A stretch of 64,000 nucleotides of DNA from Mycolicibacter virginiensis (GTDB lineage: Bacteria; Actinomycetota; Actinomycetes; Mycobacteriales; Mycobacteriaceae). Under the pieces are notes generated by a model. It did no database searches. It had not been told where the DNA came from and saw nothing but the letters and a program-made list of their open reading frames with translations. The position numbers and the translations under genes were made by a program. Shown here one piece after another: positions 49,413-58,632 of this stretch. The DNA lies in assembly GCF_022374935.2 (NCBI RefSeq), contig NZ_CP092430.2, positions 3,844,001 through 3,908,000 on the forward strand, in the 5' to 3' direction. The stretch's first letter is position 1, and every line of letters begins with the position of its first letter.

Positions 49413-51185
49413 TTACCAGCGCGACTCCCCCAGCCACAGCACGTGCGCACCGTTGACCGAGCGTTCGACCTGGTCGACGAGCCCGGCCAGCGACCGCACC
49501 AGCAGGCTGCCGACCGCATCGGACAGCGCTGCCGCCGGCTGCGACGATTGGCGCGGCCGGACGAACTCCCACAACGACGAGCCGGGGTAGGACACGGTGC
49601 GGACCTGCGCGTCCGCTTCGAGCCCGGCCAGCACCTTGGCGCGGCGTACCGCCGTGCGCAGGCCGCCCAGCTCGTCGACCAGCCCGCGTTCGGCCGCGTC
49701 GGCACCGGTCCACACCCGCCCGCGCGCCACCGCGTCCACCGCATCGGTGGACAGGTTGCGGCCTTGCGCCACCCGCGCCACGAAGTCGTTGTAGAACAGA
49801 TCGGCTTCGGTCTCGACCTGTCCTTGCTGCTCGGCGGTGAACGGGGCGTTGATCGACCAGGCGTCGGCGTTGGCGCCGGTGCGCACCGAGTCGGTCCCCA
49901 CGCCGAGGCGTTCCTTGAGCTCGCGAGCGACCAGCTTGCCGGTCACCACCCCGATGGAACCGGTGATGGTGGCGGGGTTGGCCACGATGGTGTCGGTGCC
50001 CGCGGAGATGTAGTACCCGCCGGAGGCCGCGACCGCGCCCATCGAGGCCACCACCGGCTTGCCCGCCGCGCGGGCCTGCTGCACCGCTCGCCAGATGGTT
50101 TCGGACCCGGTGACCGAACCGCCCGGGCTGTCCACCCGCAGCACGATTGCGGCGACCTCCTCGTCGGCCGCGGCCTCGCGCAGCGCGGCGGCGATCGTGT
50201 CGCCACCGACATTGCGGTTGCCCAGCGGCGACAATTGCGGCCCGCCCGAGCCACTGACGATCGCCCCGGACACCGTCACCACCGCGATCGCCGGCTTAGG
50301 CTTGCGACCCGGCAGGGTTGGTCCCGACCCGCCGGCCGTGGCGTGGGCATAGCGCCCCAGGTACAGCCGCGGTGGTGCGCCGTCGTCGTCGGCGCCGGTG
50401 GTGTCCTCGGCTCCGGACAATGCGGCGATCCGGTTGTAGGCCTCGTCGCGGAATCCGATCCGGTCGATCAGGCCCGCGGCCACCGCATCGTCACGCAGCA
50501 GCGGTGCTTTGTCGGACAGGGCATCGACCGTGGCGGCGTCCAGATTCCGGGATTCGGCGACGGCCGCGCGCACCTGGGCGTGCAGGCTCTCCACCAACGC
50601 GGTGTCGGCCTCGCGGTGCGCGTCGGTGTAGGAGTCCTGGGTGAACAGGTTGGCCGCCGACTTGTATTCGCCGCGGGCGACGAACTGCGCCTGAATGCCG
50701 GCCTTGCCCAACGCACTGCGCAGGAAGGTCGCGTTGGTGGCGAAACCGATCAGCCCGACCGTCCCCGACGGCTGCATCCAGACCTCGCCGAACGCCGAAG
50801 CCAGGTAGTAAGACAGCGTGCCCGGGTAGGTTTCGGCCCACGCCAGCGATGGTTTGACGGCGGAGAACTCGGCGATCGCCGCCCGCAGCTCTTGCACCGG
50901 CCCGGCGGCCGCCGACGAAAGCTGCACACGGGCAATCAATCCGGCGACGCGGGGGTCGTCGGCGGCACGGTGGATCGCGGCCACCACATCACGCAGCACC
51001 GGCGGCCGACCACCGGATCGGATCAGGGCCAGCGGGTCGAAGGCCCCGGTCTCGTGGGGCAGCTCCTGCAGGTCGAGTTCGAGGATGACGCCGTTGGGCA
51101 CGCCGTGGTGCCGGGCGGTGTCGATGCGGCGCGCGACGCCGCGCAGGTCGTCCAGGCCGGGCACGCCGGTCAACAGGGAGAACAT
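49413..51185 (-). CDS. sppA: Signal peptide peptidase SppA (protease IV), 67 kDa type
   Basis: A 590-residue tandem-domain peptidase of family S49 that degrades signal peptides left in the membrane after export. The catalytic lysine is in the N-terminal half (ARGEYKSAANLFTQ), and the nucleophilic serine is in the C-terminal half (SMGAVAASGGYYISAGTDTI). ATG 51185 (MFSLLTGVPGLDDLRGVARR) matches mycobacterial SppA; the open frame upstream is a shadow of the PGRS gene. I recall sppA directly after rplO in M. tuberculosis (Rv0723-Rv0724). Here the giant PGRS gene lies between, ending 55 bp before the sppA start on the same strand, so sppA may be read from its transcript. Confidence 0.94.
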   Translation of the reverse strand: MFSLLTGVPGLDDLRGVARRIDTARHHGVPNGVILELDLQELPHETGAFDPLALIRSGGRPPVLRDVVAAIHRAADDPRVAGLIARVQLSSAAAGPVQELRAAIAEFSAVKPSLAWAETYPGTLSYYLASAFGEVWMQPSGTVGLIGFATNATFLRSALGKAGIQAQFVARGEYKSAANLFTQDSYTDAHREADTALVESLHAQVRAAVAESRNLDAATVDALSDKAPLLRDDAVAAGLIDRIGFRDEAYNRIAALSGAEDTTGADDDGAPPRLYLGRYAHATAGGSGPTLPGRKPKPAIAVVTVSGAIVSGSGGPQLSPLGNRNVGGDTIAAALREAAADEEVAAIVLRVDSPGGSVTGSETIWRAVQQARAAGKPVVASMGAVAASGGYYISAGTDTIVANPATITGSIGVVTGKLVARELKERLGVGTDSVRTGANADAWSINAPFTAEQQGQVETEADLFYNDFVARVAQGRNLSTDAVDAVARGRVWTGADAAERGLVDELGGLRTAVRRAKVLAGLEADAQVRTVSYPGSSLWEFVRPRQSSQPAAALSDAVGSLLVRSLAGLVDQVERSVNGAHVLWLGESRW

Positions 51186-51240
51186 GATTTTGAGCGTACC
51201 GGCGCCGCCGGACATACCCGGGCGACCAAAGTCCGGTCGG

Positions 51241-54200
51241 CTATCCGCCGACGATGTGCCCAGGCGCGCCGGCGCCGCCGGCCCCGCCCGTGCTTCCACT
51301 CGGCGCGCTGCCGGGCTGGCCTGCCGTCCCGCCTGCCGAGCCACCGTCGCCGCCGGTGCCGCCCGGTGCCCCATTGCCGTTTCCTCCGGTACCTCCGGTG
51401 CCGCCGGAGCCGGTGAGGACACCGATGAAGTCGCCACCGGCCGCGCCGCCGTCGCCGCCGTCGCCACCTATGGTGCCCGGCGCGCTGCCGGCACCCCCCT
51501 TACCGCCGGAGCCCCCGTCACCGCCCAAGACGCTCAAGGCATTGCCGCCGCCGGCTCCGCCGGTCCCGCCGGCGCCGCCGGTGCTTCCGGCTGCGGTCCC
51601 GGAGGCACCACCGGTGCCACCGGAGCCGCCGGTGCTGCCCGGGGCGACACCGAGGAGGTTGTCACCGCCGGTGCCGCCGGTGCCGCCGGCACCGCCGATA
51701 CTGCCGATCCCGCTGCCGCCGGCCCCGCCGGTCCCACCGGAGCCGCCCGCGCCGCCGGACAAGGCACCGGCGACGTTGCTGCCACCGGTTCCACCGGTAC
51801 CGCCCTGGCCGCCGACGCTGTTGACGCCGCTCCCGGCGGCGCCACCGGTACCGCCAGTGCCACCGGCGCTGCCGACTGCCAGACCGGCGAGGTTGGTGCC
51901 GCCAGTGCCACCCGTTCCGCCCTGGCCGCCGATGCTGCCAGCAGCGTTGCTCGCCACACCACCGTTTCCGCCGGTACCGCCCTTGCCGCCGCCGATGGTT
52001 CCGGCCAGGCCGTCACCGCCGTGCCCGCCCGCGCCGCCTTGGCCGGCAACACTGTCGGCCTGGTTGGCGGCTGCCCCGCCGGTGCCGCCCGTGCCGCCGA
52101 GTCCCCCGCTGGCTCCGACGATGGTGATGGCCGAGTCGCCTCCGTGCCCGCCGTCACCGCCGGCGCCGCTGACCCCGGCGGCTCCTTGGCCGGCCCCGCT
52201 GCCGCCGCCCACTCCGGCCACCCCGCCGTTGCCACCGGTCCCGCCCTGGGCGCCCGCGCCGATCACGCCGAGCAGAACGCTTCCGCCCTTGCCGCCGTCG
52301 CCACCGACTCCGCCGTTGCCGCCGTCACCGTTGCTACCGGCGGCTCCGCCGTTAGCCGTTCCGGCCACACCACCGACACCGCCGACACCGCCGACACCGC
52401 CGGTGCCACCCACCTGCGGCCCGAGAAGACTGGCCAAGGCATCGGCGCCGTCACCGCCGGTACCGCCGGTGCCGCCCACACCGCCCTGGCCGCCGTTGCC
52501 GGCGTTGAATCCGTCTCCGCCGGTGCCACCGACACCGCCCGCGCCGGCAGTACCGCCCGTCTGCGGCGGGGTGGCGGTGACGACGATGTTGGTGCCGTCG
52601 GCGCCGTCCTTTCCGGCGCCGCCCTTGCCGCCGTTGCCGCCGTCGCCGCCGTCGCCCTGCTGGGCGCGGGTGGCGTTGTCGGTCTCCAGGCCGCCCTGAC
52701 CGCCGTTCCCGCCGGTGCCGCCCTTGCCGCCGGTCCCGGCCGTGGTGTTCACCGAGCCGGAGGCGGTGCCCTGCGCGCCGTTGCCGCCGACACCGCCGTC
52801 GCCGCCGGCACCGGCGTGGCCGTCGCTGCCGGTCGTGCCGCCGGCGCCGGAGGCGGCTGGGCTGACGCCGGCTCCGTTCAGACCGCCACTGCCGGCAGTG
52901 CCGGCGGCACCACCGTGTCCGGCATTGCCGCCGCTGCCACCGGTTCCACCGTTTCCGCCGTCGGTGCCGTTGGCGGTCGGCGAGGTGTAACCGGCGCCGC
53001 CGGTGCCGCCGACACCGCCATCGCCACCCGCACCGCCATCGCCGGCGTCGCCGCCCTTACCGCCGGCGCCGACGCTGCCACTGGTGCTCCCGACTCCGGC
53101 GGCGCCACCCTGACCGCCGGTTCCGCCGTTGCCGCCGGTTCCGCCGTCGACTCCGTTGCCGCCGGTGCCCCCGGTGCCGCCGTTCGGGGTGCCGGCGGTA
53201 CCGGCGATGCCGGTGCCGCCGGCGTTGCCGTTGCCGCCGGTGGTGCCGGTCGCGCCGTCACCGCCGGCGCCGCCCTGGCCGCCGTTACCGCCGGCCCCCT
53301 GCAAACCGGTGCCACCAACGATTCCCGAGGCCGCCTGGTTGGCACCGGCCCCGTCCAGGCCGCCGAGGCCGGCCTGGCCGCCGCTGCCACCCGCGCCGCC
53401 GGTGCCGCCCACACCGCCGGCACCACCGTTGCCGCCGGACAGGCCGGTGGTGCCGGTCTGGTCATAGCCGTCACCGCCCGTGCCGCCGTTGCCGCCGGTG
53501 CCACCGGTGCCTCCGGTGCCGCCGTTGCCACCCTTGCCGCCGAGGCCCACCGAGCCGGTGGTGGACCCGCTGCCCGCCGCGCCGCCCTGACCGCCGCTGC
53601 CGCCCTTACCGCCGGTCAGGCCTTGCCCACCGGTGTGTCCGGTCTCCCCGGTGCTGCCGTTCGGGGTTCCACTTGTCCCCACGGTGCCGGTGCCACCGTT
53701 CGCGCCCGTCTGCCCAATTCCGCCGGCCGCACCGTCACCACCCTTGCCTCCGTCGCCGCCGCTGCCGGCGCCGCCCTGGCCCCCGGCCGCGCCCTGCCCG
53801 CCCGAGGCGGCCTGCCCTGTTCGGCCGATGCCGCCGGCGCCGCCGGCGCCCCCGGCTCCTCCGGCACCGCCGTTGCCTCCGGCACCACCGGCCGCACCGT
53901 CACCACCGTTGGTCCCCGGCGCCGCGGTCGGGTCAGCCGCGGCGTTGTAGCCGTCACCACCGTTGCCGCCGTTGCCGCCGACACCACCGGTGCCGCCATC
54001 GCCGCCGGTGCCCCCGATACCGCCGAGGCCCTGCAGCCCATCGGTGGAACCGTGACCAGCGGCACCGCCATTGCCGCCCGCACCGCCCTGCGTGCCGGTC
54101 CCACCGGTACCACCGACACCACCCTCGACACCGGCCGTGCTCGCCTGGGTTGCGGTGCCGTTGGCCCCGTCACCGCCGTAGGCCCCCACGACGCCGGCGG

Positions 54201-57200
54201 TGCCATGGAAGCCGCGGCCACCCACGCCGCCGTCGCCACCATCACCACCGGCACCCTGGGCGCCGTCGAAGCCACTGGCCGTCCCACCGGCGGTCAAACC
54301 ACCCAGGCCTCCAGCACCCCCATCACCACCAGCACCACCGTCTTGACCCACGCCACCGGGCACAAAGAACTGCGTCGACGCCGTACCCGTAGCACCGTCG
54401 GCGCCGTCACCACCGCGGCCACCGGCACCACCATGGCCAGCCACCCCATCGGCACCGCTGGCGGCGCGCACGCCGCCGGCCCCGAGGCCGCCTAGACCGC
54501 CGACTGCGGCATTACCGCCGCCACCACCGGTCCCACCGGTAGAGCCGGCAGCGCCCGCAGTGACACCATCAGCGCCCCGGGCACCCACCGACCCATCGCC
54601 ACCGGATCCGCCGCTACCACCAACCCCGCCGCCGGCCTGGTTGCCGACGCTGCCGTCAGCCCCCGCGGCGGCCTGACCACCGCGACCTACACCGCCGGCA
54701 CCACCGGCGCCCGCCGCGCCCCCGGCGCCCCCGGCGCCGCCGGCACCACCGACCGCGCCATCACCACCCCGGGTCCCGGCCGCCGCACCCAGATCTGAGG
54801 CCGCGTCATACCCATCGCCACCCTTGCCTCCGGAACCCCCGGTCCCACCGGTCCCGCCGTTGCCGCCGGCACCACCCACACCACCGAGGCCCTGCAACCC
54901 ATCGGTGGACCCATGCCCGGCGGCACCACCGGCTCCACCGACACCGCCGGCACTGCCCGACCCGCCGGCGACACCGTCACCACCGGCGATACCTGCCGTG
55001 CTCGCCTGGGTTGCGGTGCCATTGACCCCGTCATCGCCGGCCGTACCGACACCACCGGTCACCCCGTCGAACCCGCGGCCACCCACCCCGCCGTCGCCCC
55101 CGTCACCGCCGGCACCCTGCCCGCCGTCGAAGCCACTGGCCGCCCCACCAGCGGTCAAACCACCTGCGCCCCCGGCACCGCCGTCACCGCCGGCGCCACC
55201 GGCTTGACCCGCACCACCAACCACCCCGGCCTGTGTCGACGCCACCCCTGCCGCACCATCGGCACCATCACCACCGCGACCACCGGCACCACCATGACCG
55301 GCCACGCCGTCCGCGCCATTGCCGGCACCTCCGGCGCCTCCGGAGCCGGCGTTGCCGCCGTTACCGCCGGCGCCGCCGGTCGTGCCGTCAGCGCCCGCGA
55401 GCGCACCATCGACACCCCGTGCGCCCGTGGCGCCGTCGCCGCCGTTGCCACCCAGGCCGCCGGTTCCCAATGCAGTGGCGGTGCCGCCGGTGCCACCGTT
55501 GCCGCCGCTCGTGCCGGCCGGGGCGGCCGGATCGCTGGCTGCGTCGTAGCCGTTGCCCGCGTTGCCACCGTTGCCCTGCGGGCCCGACGGCCCGGCGCCG
55601 GCGTGGCCGTCGTCGCCGGGTGTGGAGCCAGATCCCCCCGTACCCGCCGCGCCGGCCCCGCCGGTGGCACCGCCACTGCCGCCGTTGCCACCGTCATGGT
55701 GTGCTGCGGTGCCGTCAGCGCCATCTCCGCCGTCGGCGGCCACGCCCGCGTCACCGCCATTGCCGCCGGCGCCGCCCCCACCGGCCAGACCGGCAGTCGC
55801 ACCGTTGAGGCCCTGCCCGCCGGCTCCGCCCGCGCCACCGGCACCGCCGGCCGCGCCACTGCCCGCGGCGCCCCCGTTGCCGCCAGAGCCGGTACCACCG
55901 TTAGCGAAAGTGCCGGCGGCACCGTCGGCGCCGTCGCCGCCCTTGCCGCCGTTGCCACCAGCGCCACCGACCCCGCCCTTGCCGCCGTGGTTGCCCGCAC
56001 CGGAGCCATCACCCCCGATGCCGCCGGTGCCGCCGGTCTGGCCAGCGACGCCGTCTCCCCCGGCGCCACCGGGCAGCATCGCGGTGGCGCCGTCCGCGCC
56101 GGTAGCCCCCGCGGTCCCGTCGCCACCGTTGCCACCGTTGCCGCTGCCCACGGCGTCGCCGCCGTTGCCGCCGCTGCCTCCGTCTGCTCCGCCGTTTCCG
56201 GCTGCGCCGCCGTCACCCCGTTGTGTGCCGCCGTCGCCGCCGTCGCCGCCATAGCCGCCGGTGCTTCCTGCGATTCCGGTGCCGTCACCGCCGGTGCCGC
56301 CCTGCCCACCGTTGCCGGTCGCGCCGGCGTGGCCGCCCGCTCCACCGTCACCACCATTGCCGCTGCCTTGCCCGGCACCGCCGTTGCCGCCGGCGCCGCC
56401 GTCGCCGGTTATCGTCCCGCCGGCCCCGCCCGCGCCGCCCCGGCCACCGGCCGCATCCTCACCCCCGTCGCCACCGGCGCCGCCCGCCCCGCCGGTACCG
56501 CGGGTTCCACCGCTGCCGCCGGCACCGCCCGCGCCACCCGCCACACCGGGCGTCGTCGACGTGAAGCCCTCCCCGCCCTTGCCACCGTGGGTGGCGTCCG
56601 GCGCCGGGTTTGACCCGTCGGCTCCGTTCGAACCCGCAACGCCGGTGCCGGCTGCCCCGCCGGTCCCCGCCGCGCCGCCGGTCCCGCCGCCGCCCGCGAT
56701 GCCCGCGTCACCGGCCGCGCCGCCATTGCCGCCGTCACGGTTGGTCGCGCTGCCGGCGGCGCCGTCGCCCCCCACACCGCCGGCCGCTGCATCACCACCC
56801 GCCCCACCGTCGCCGCCGTTCCCGTTGACGCCGGCGGTACCGGTCGACAAGGTCGCCGCGCCGCCATTGCCGCCGTGCCCGCCGGCACCTCCCGCCCCAC
56901 CGTTGCCACCGGCCTTCCCGGCGGTTCCGGCGTCACCAGGGTTGGCGCCGGCCGTTCCCGCCAGCCCACCCGTCGCGTCCCCGCCGCGGCCGCCGTCCCC
57001 GGCATTACCGCCCGCGCCTCCGCTCGCGCCGGTACCGCCAGCCCCACCGTCACCGCCGGCACCACCGCGCCCGCCGGAGAGGCCGGGCGCAGCACCGGAA
57101 TCGGATGCGGCGTCATATCCCGCGCCGCCGTTTCCACCGATGCCCCCCGCGCCGCCGTTGCCGTCCGCCGCGTGGGTGATGCCGTCGAGCTCCAGGCCTC

Positions 57201-58431
57201 CGAGCCCACCGTTTCCGCCGCGACCACCGTTGCCGCCGGCCGTCCCGTCGGGGTCAGTGGGGGTTCCGGCGACACCAGCGATGCCGTCGCCGCCTTTGCC
57301 GCCGTTCCCGCCGAGACCAGCGTGGCCGTCCGGGCCCGCCGTGCCCGCATCGCCCGAACTGCCGAACAGGTATGCGCCCGTGCCCCCGGCGCCGGCTTGG
57401 CCGCCGCGGGCCGCGTCGCCGCCGTTGCCACCGCTGGATCCGTTGCCGCCGTTGCCGTCGCCGCCGTTGGCGAACGACCCCGCCGGCCCGCCGAACCCGG
57501 CACCGCCCGCGCCGCCGTTGCCGCCCGTTCCGCCATTGCCGCCGCGGCCGCCATCCCCGAGCCAGAGCGAACCGGCGCCACCGGCACCGCCCTTGCCCCC
57601 GGCGGTGCCCGCGCCACCATTGCCCCCGTTGACCCCGGCGCCACTGGAATTGGCGCCCGCGGCACCGTTGAAGCCCGCTCCGCCGTTGCCGCCGTCGCCG
57701 CCATTGCCGGCCGCGCCGATCCCGAAGAAGTCCTGGACATGGCCGGCGCCACCGCCCGCGCCACCATCGCCGGCTGCCAGCAGGACGCCGTCAACGACGG
57801 CGGCGGCACCACCATCGCCACCGCGGCCGCCGTTGCCCATCCATTCCCCACCGGCGCCGCCCATGCCGCCGTCGGCGCCAAGTCCGCCCGCACCACCGTC
57901 ACCGCCGTTGCCCAGGCCGCCGGCGACACCGCCATTACCGCCCGCGACTCCGGCCTCGGTGCTGGTCCAACCCGCGCCGCCGTCACCGAAGAACAGGCCC
58001 CCGCCTTGGCCGTCGGGATTCTCCGCGGTCCCGTCAGCGCCGTCGCAGATGATGCCGCAGAAGCCCGGCAGGGTGAAGGGTTTGAGCAGCTCGTTGATCA
58101 CGTCGTTGACCTGGGAGCCGAAGGGGCTGGCGATCCAGTCCTCGAGCTGGGCGTGCAGCGGCAGCCACAGGTCCGTCTGGAATTGCTCAGCCCAGGCGCT
58201 CGCGTCAGCCGGCCAGCTGAAGCCGTCCCCGCTCGAGATCCCACCGTGGAGGTCGCCATCCCAGCCGAGCCAGTCCAGGATGTCGTCGAATCCGACGTCT
58301 GCGGCGGCGGGCGGCGGCGCAGCTAACGGCGTCATCCCGAACGCCAGGAAGGCGACGATCGTGCTGCCGGCGCCCACAACACGGCGAGAGGCAGTTCGCC
58401 GCTCGGAATCTGAACCCAATCGACGACTCAT
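51241..58431 (-). CDS. Giant PGRS-repeat secreted protein without PE domain (2396 aa)
   Basis: This is the longest gene in the window. ATG 58431 follows GAGGAAGG. The leader (RRTASRRVVGAGSTIVAFLA, then a Pro/Ala region ending AAA-DVGF) looks like a Tat or Sec signal peptide. A non-repetitive domain of about 100 residues has FQTDLWLPLHAQLEDWIASP and a Cys pair in GFCGIICDGADG, and is alignable by eye with the other PGRS protein's N-domain. About 2250 residues of GGxGG repeats follow, broken by aromatic modules such as GGDGYDAASD that fit a GGxGxD calcium-binding pattern. A tandem duplication of about 0.86 kb lies inside. No PE domain is present. A promoter and CRP-like site lie just upstream. 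A surface role is inferred, not shown. Confidence 0.87.
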   Translation of the reverse strand: MSRRLGSDSERRTASRRVVGAGSTIVAFLAFGMTPLAAPPPAAADVGFDDILDWLGWDGDLHGGISSGDGFSWPADASAWAEQFQTDLWLPLHAQLEDWIASPFGSQVNDVINELLKPFTLPGFCGIICDGADGTAENPDGQGGGLFFGDGGAGWTSTEAGVAGGNGGVAGGLGNGGDGGAGGLGADGGMGGAGGEWMGNGGRGGDGGAAAVVDGVLLAAGDGGAGGGAGHVQDFFGIGAAGNGGDGGNGGAGFNGAAGANSSGAGVNGGNGGAGTAGGKGGAGGAGSLWLGDGGRGGNGGTGGNGGAGGAGFGGPAGSFANGGDGNGGNGSSGGNGGDAARGGQAGAGGTGAYLFGSSGDAGTAGPDGHAGLGGNGGKGGDGIAGVAGTPTDPDGTAGGNGGRGGNGGLGGLELDGITHAADGNGGAGGIGGNGGAGYDAASDSGAAPGLSGGRGGAGGDGGAGGTGASGGAGGNAGDGGRGGDATGGLAGTAGANPGDAGTAGKAGGNGGAGGAGGHGGNGGAATLSTGTAGVNGNGGDGGAGGDAAAGGVGGDGAAGSATNRDGGNGGAAGDAGIAGGGGTGGAAGTGGAAGTGVAGSNGADGSNPAPDATHGGKGGEGFTSTTPGVAGGAGGAGGSGGTRGTGGAGGAGGDGGEDAAGGRGGAGGAGGTITGDGGAGGNGGAGQGSGNGGDGGAGGHAGATGNGGQGGTGGDGTGIAGSTGGYGGDGGDGGTQRGDGGAAGNGGADGGSGGNGGDAVGSGNGGNGGDGTAGATGADGATAMLPGGAGGDGVAGQTGGTGGIGGDGSGAGNHGGKGGVGGAGGNGGKGGDGADGAAGTFANGGTGSGGNGGAAGSGAAGGAGGAGGAGGQGLNGATAGLAGGGGAGGNGGDAGVAADGGDGADGTAAHHDGGNGGSGGATGGAGAAGTGGSGSTPGDDGHAGAGPSGPQGNGGNAGNGYDAASDPAAPAGTSGGNGGTGGTATALGTGGLGGNGGDGATGARGVDGALAGADGTTGGAGGNGGNAGSGGAGGAGNGADGVAGHGGAGGRGGDGADGAAGVASTQAGVVGGAGQAGGAGGDGGAGGAGGLTAGGAASGFDGGQGAGGDGGDGGVGGRGFDGVTGGVGTAGDDGVNGTATQASTAGIAGGDGVAGGSGSAGGVGGAGGAAGHGSTDGLQGLGGVGGAGGNGGTGGTGGSGGKGGDGYDAASDLGAAAGTRGGDGAVGGAGGAGGAGGAAGAGGAGGVGRGGQAAAGADGSVGNQAGGGVGGSGGSGGDGSVGARGADGVTAGAAGSTGGTGGGGGNAAVGGLGGLGAGGVRAASGADGVAGHGGAGGRGGDGADGATGTASTQFFVPGGVGQDGGAGGDGGAGGLGGLTAGGTASGFDGAQGAGGDGGDGGVGGRGFHGTAGVVGAYGGDGANGTATQASTAGVEGGVGGTGGTGTQGGAGGNGGAAGHGSTDGLQGLGGIGGTGGDGGTGGVGGNGGNGGDGYNAAADPTAAPGTNGGDGAAGGAGGNGGAGGAGGAGGAGGIGRTGQAASGGQGAAGGQGGAGSGGDGGKGGDGAAGGIGQTGANGGTGTVGTSGTPNGSTGETGHTGGQGLTGGKGGSGGQGGAAGSGSTTGSVGLGGKGGNGGTGGTGGTGGNGGTGGDGYDQTGTTGLSGGNGGAGGVGGTGGAGGSGGQAGLGGLDGAGANQAASGIVGGTGLQGAGGNGGQGGAGGDGATGTTGGNGNAGGTGIAGTAGTPNGGTGGTGGNGVDGGTGGNGGTGGQGGAAGVGSTSGSVGAGGKGGDAGDGGAGGDGGVGGTGGAGYTSPTANGTDGGNGGTGGSGGNAGHGGAAGTAGSGGLNGAGVSPAASGAGGTTGSDGHAGAGGDGGVGGNGAQGTASGSVNTTAGTGGKGGTGGNGGQGGLETDNATRAQQGDGGDGGNGGKGGAGKDGADGTNIVVTATPPQTGGTAGAGGVGGTGGDGFNAGNGGQGGVGGTGGTGGDGADALASLLGPQVGGTGGVGGVGGVGGVAGTANGGAAGSNGDGGNGGVGGDGGKGGSVLLGVIGAGAQGGTGGNGGVAGVGGGSGAGQGAAGVSGAGGDGGHGGDSAITIVGASGGLGGTGGTGGAAANQADSVAGQGGAGGHGGDGLAGTIGGGKGGTGGNGGVASNAAGSIGGQGGTGGTGGTNLAGLAVGSAGGTGGTGGAAGSGVNSVGGQGGTGGTGGSNVAGALSGGAGGSGGTGGAGGSGIGSIGGAGGTGGTGGDNLLGVAPGSTGGSGGTGGASGTAAGSTGGAGGTGGAGGGNALSVLGGDGGSGGKGGAGSAPGTIGGDGGDGGAAGGDFIGVLTGSGGTGGTGGNGNGAPGGTGGDGGSAGGTAGQPGSAPSGSTGGAGGAGAPGHIVGG
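53800..55510 (-). repeat. Tandem duplication (about 861 bp period) inside the giant PGRS gene
   Basis: Marker positions recur with an exact 861-bp offset: gcggcctg at 53807/54668, gaggccctg at 54025/54886, gcggccaccca at 54214/55075, the tcgacgcc site at 54371/55232 and ccatg at 54431/55292. Later markers drift to 840 bp. 861 is divisible by three, so each copy adds 287 residues. Copies include QGLGG, ASTQ and GFDG landmarks. Boundaries are approximate. Confidence 0.75.
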
Positions 58432-58466
58432 ATGCCCATGCCTTCCTCGGAACGCAACGGGGGCGA

Positions 58467-58480
58467 GTGACGTACATCAC
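58467..58480. promoter_or_regulatory. CRP-like site in the PGRS gene leader
   Basis: gtgacgtacatcac has the GTGA-N6-TCAC core of CRP/FNR-family sites, including the mycobacterial CRP (Rv3676-type) motif. It lies between the promoter at 58495-58523 and the ATG at 58431, where binding would more likely repress than activate. Confidence 0.5.
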
Positions 58481-58494
58481 CACGTCCTACGATG

Positions 58495-58523
58495 GTTATA
58501 TAAGGCTGTGAACGGCATATCAA
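58495..58523 (-). promoter_or_regulatory. Sigma-A-type promoter of the giant PGRS gene
   Basis: On the minus strand TTGATA (58523-58518) and TATAAC (58500-58495) are separated by exactly 17 bp. Transcription would start near 58488, giving a leader of nearly 60 nt that contains the CRP-like site and the GAGGAAGG ribosome-binding site. Confidence 0.65.
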
Positions 58524-58560
58524 TCATTAATTTTTTGACGGTTCACCAAACGTCCAGCAA

Positions 58561-58603
58561 ACACAGAATCGCACCCCGTGATAATCACGGGGTGCGATTC
58601 TGT
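58561..58603. terminator. Perfect 21-bp inverted repeat downstream of rplO
   Basis: Bases 58561-58581 are the exact reverse complement of 58583-58603 about a single central base; the inner part reads gcaccccgtgat. It lies 30 bp after the rplO stop, so it probably terminates the spc operon and insulates the PGRS gene promoter. Confidence 0.85.
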
Positions 58604-58632
58604 GAACGATTGTGGAACTGAAGAGACCGTCC

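Noticed and set aside
42324..58431. CRISPR-like short repeats
   Set aside because: The repetition is glycine-codon coding sequence with no constant repeat or unique spacers, and no cas genes are present.
42324..58431. PE_PGRS annotation for the two repeat proteins
   Set aside because: No PE-type N-terminal helices are present. Both proteins begin with an Arg-rich leader and cleavage site followed by a different domain.
50854..58621. Very long plus-strand frames opposite sppA and the giant PGRS gene
   Set aside because: Composition is repeat-derived (Ala/Gly/Thr or Pro/Leu). They span two unrelated minus-strand genes, and the minus frames have a signal peptide, domain and promoter.
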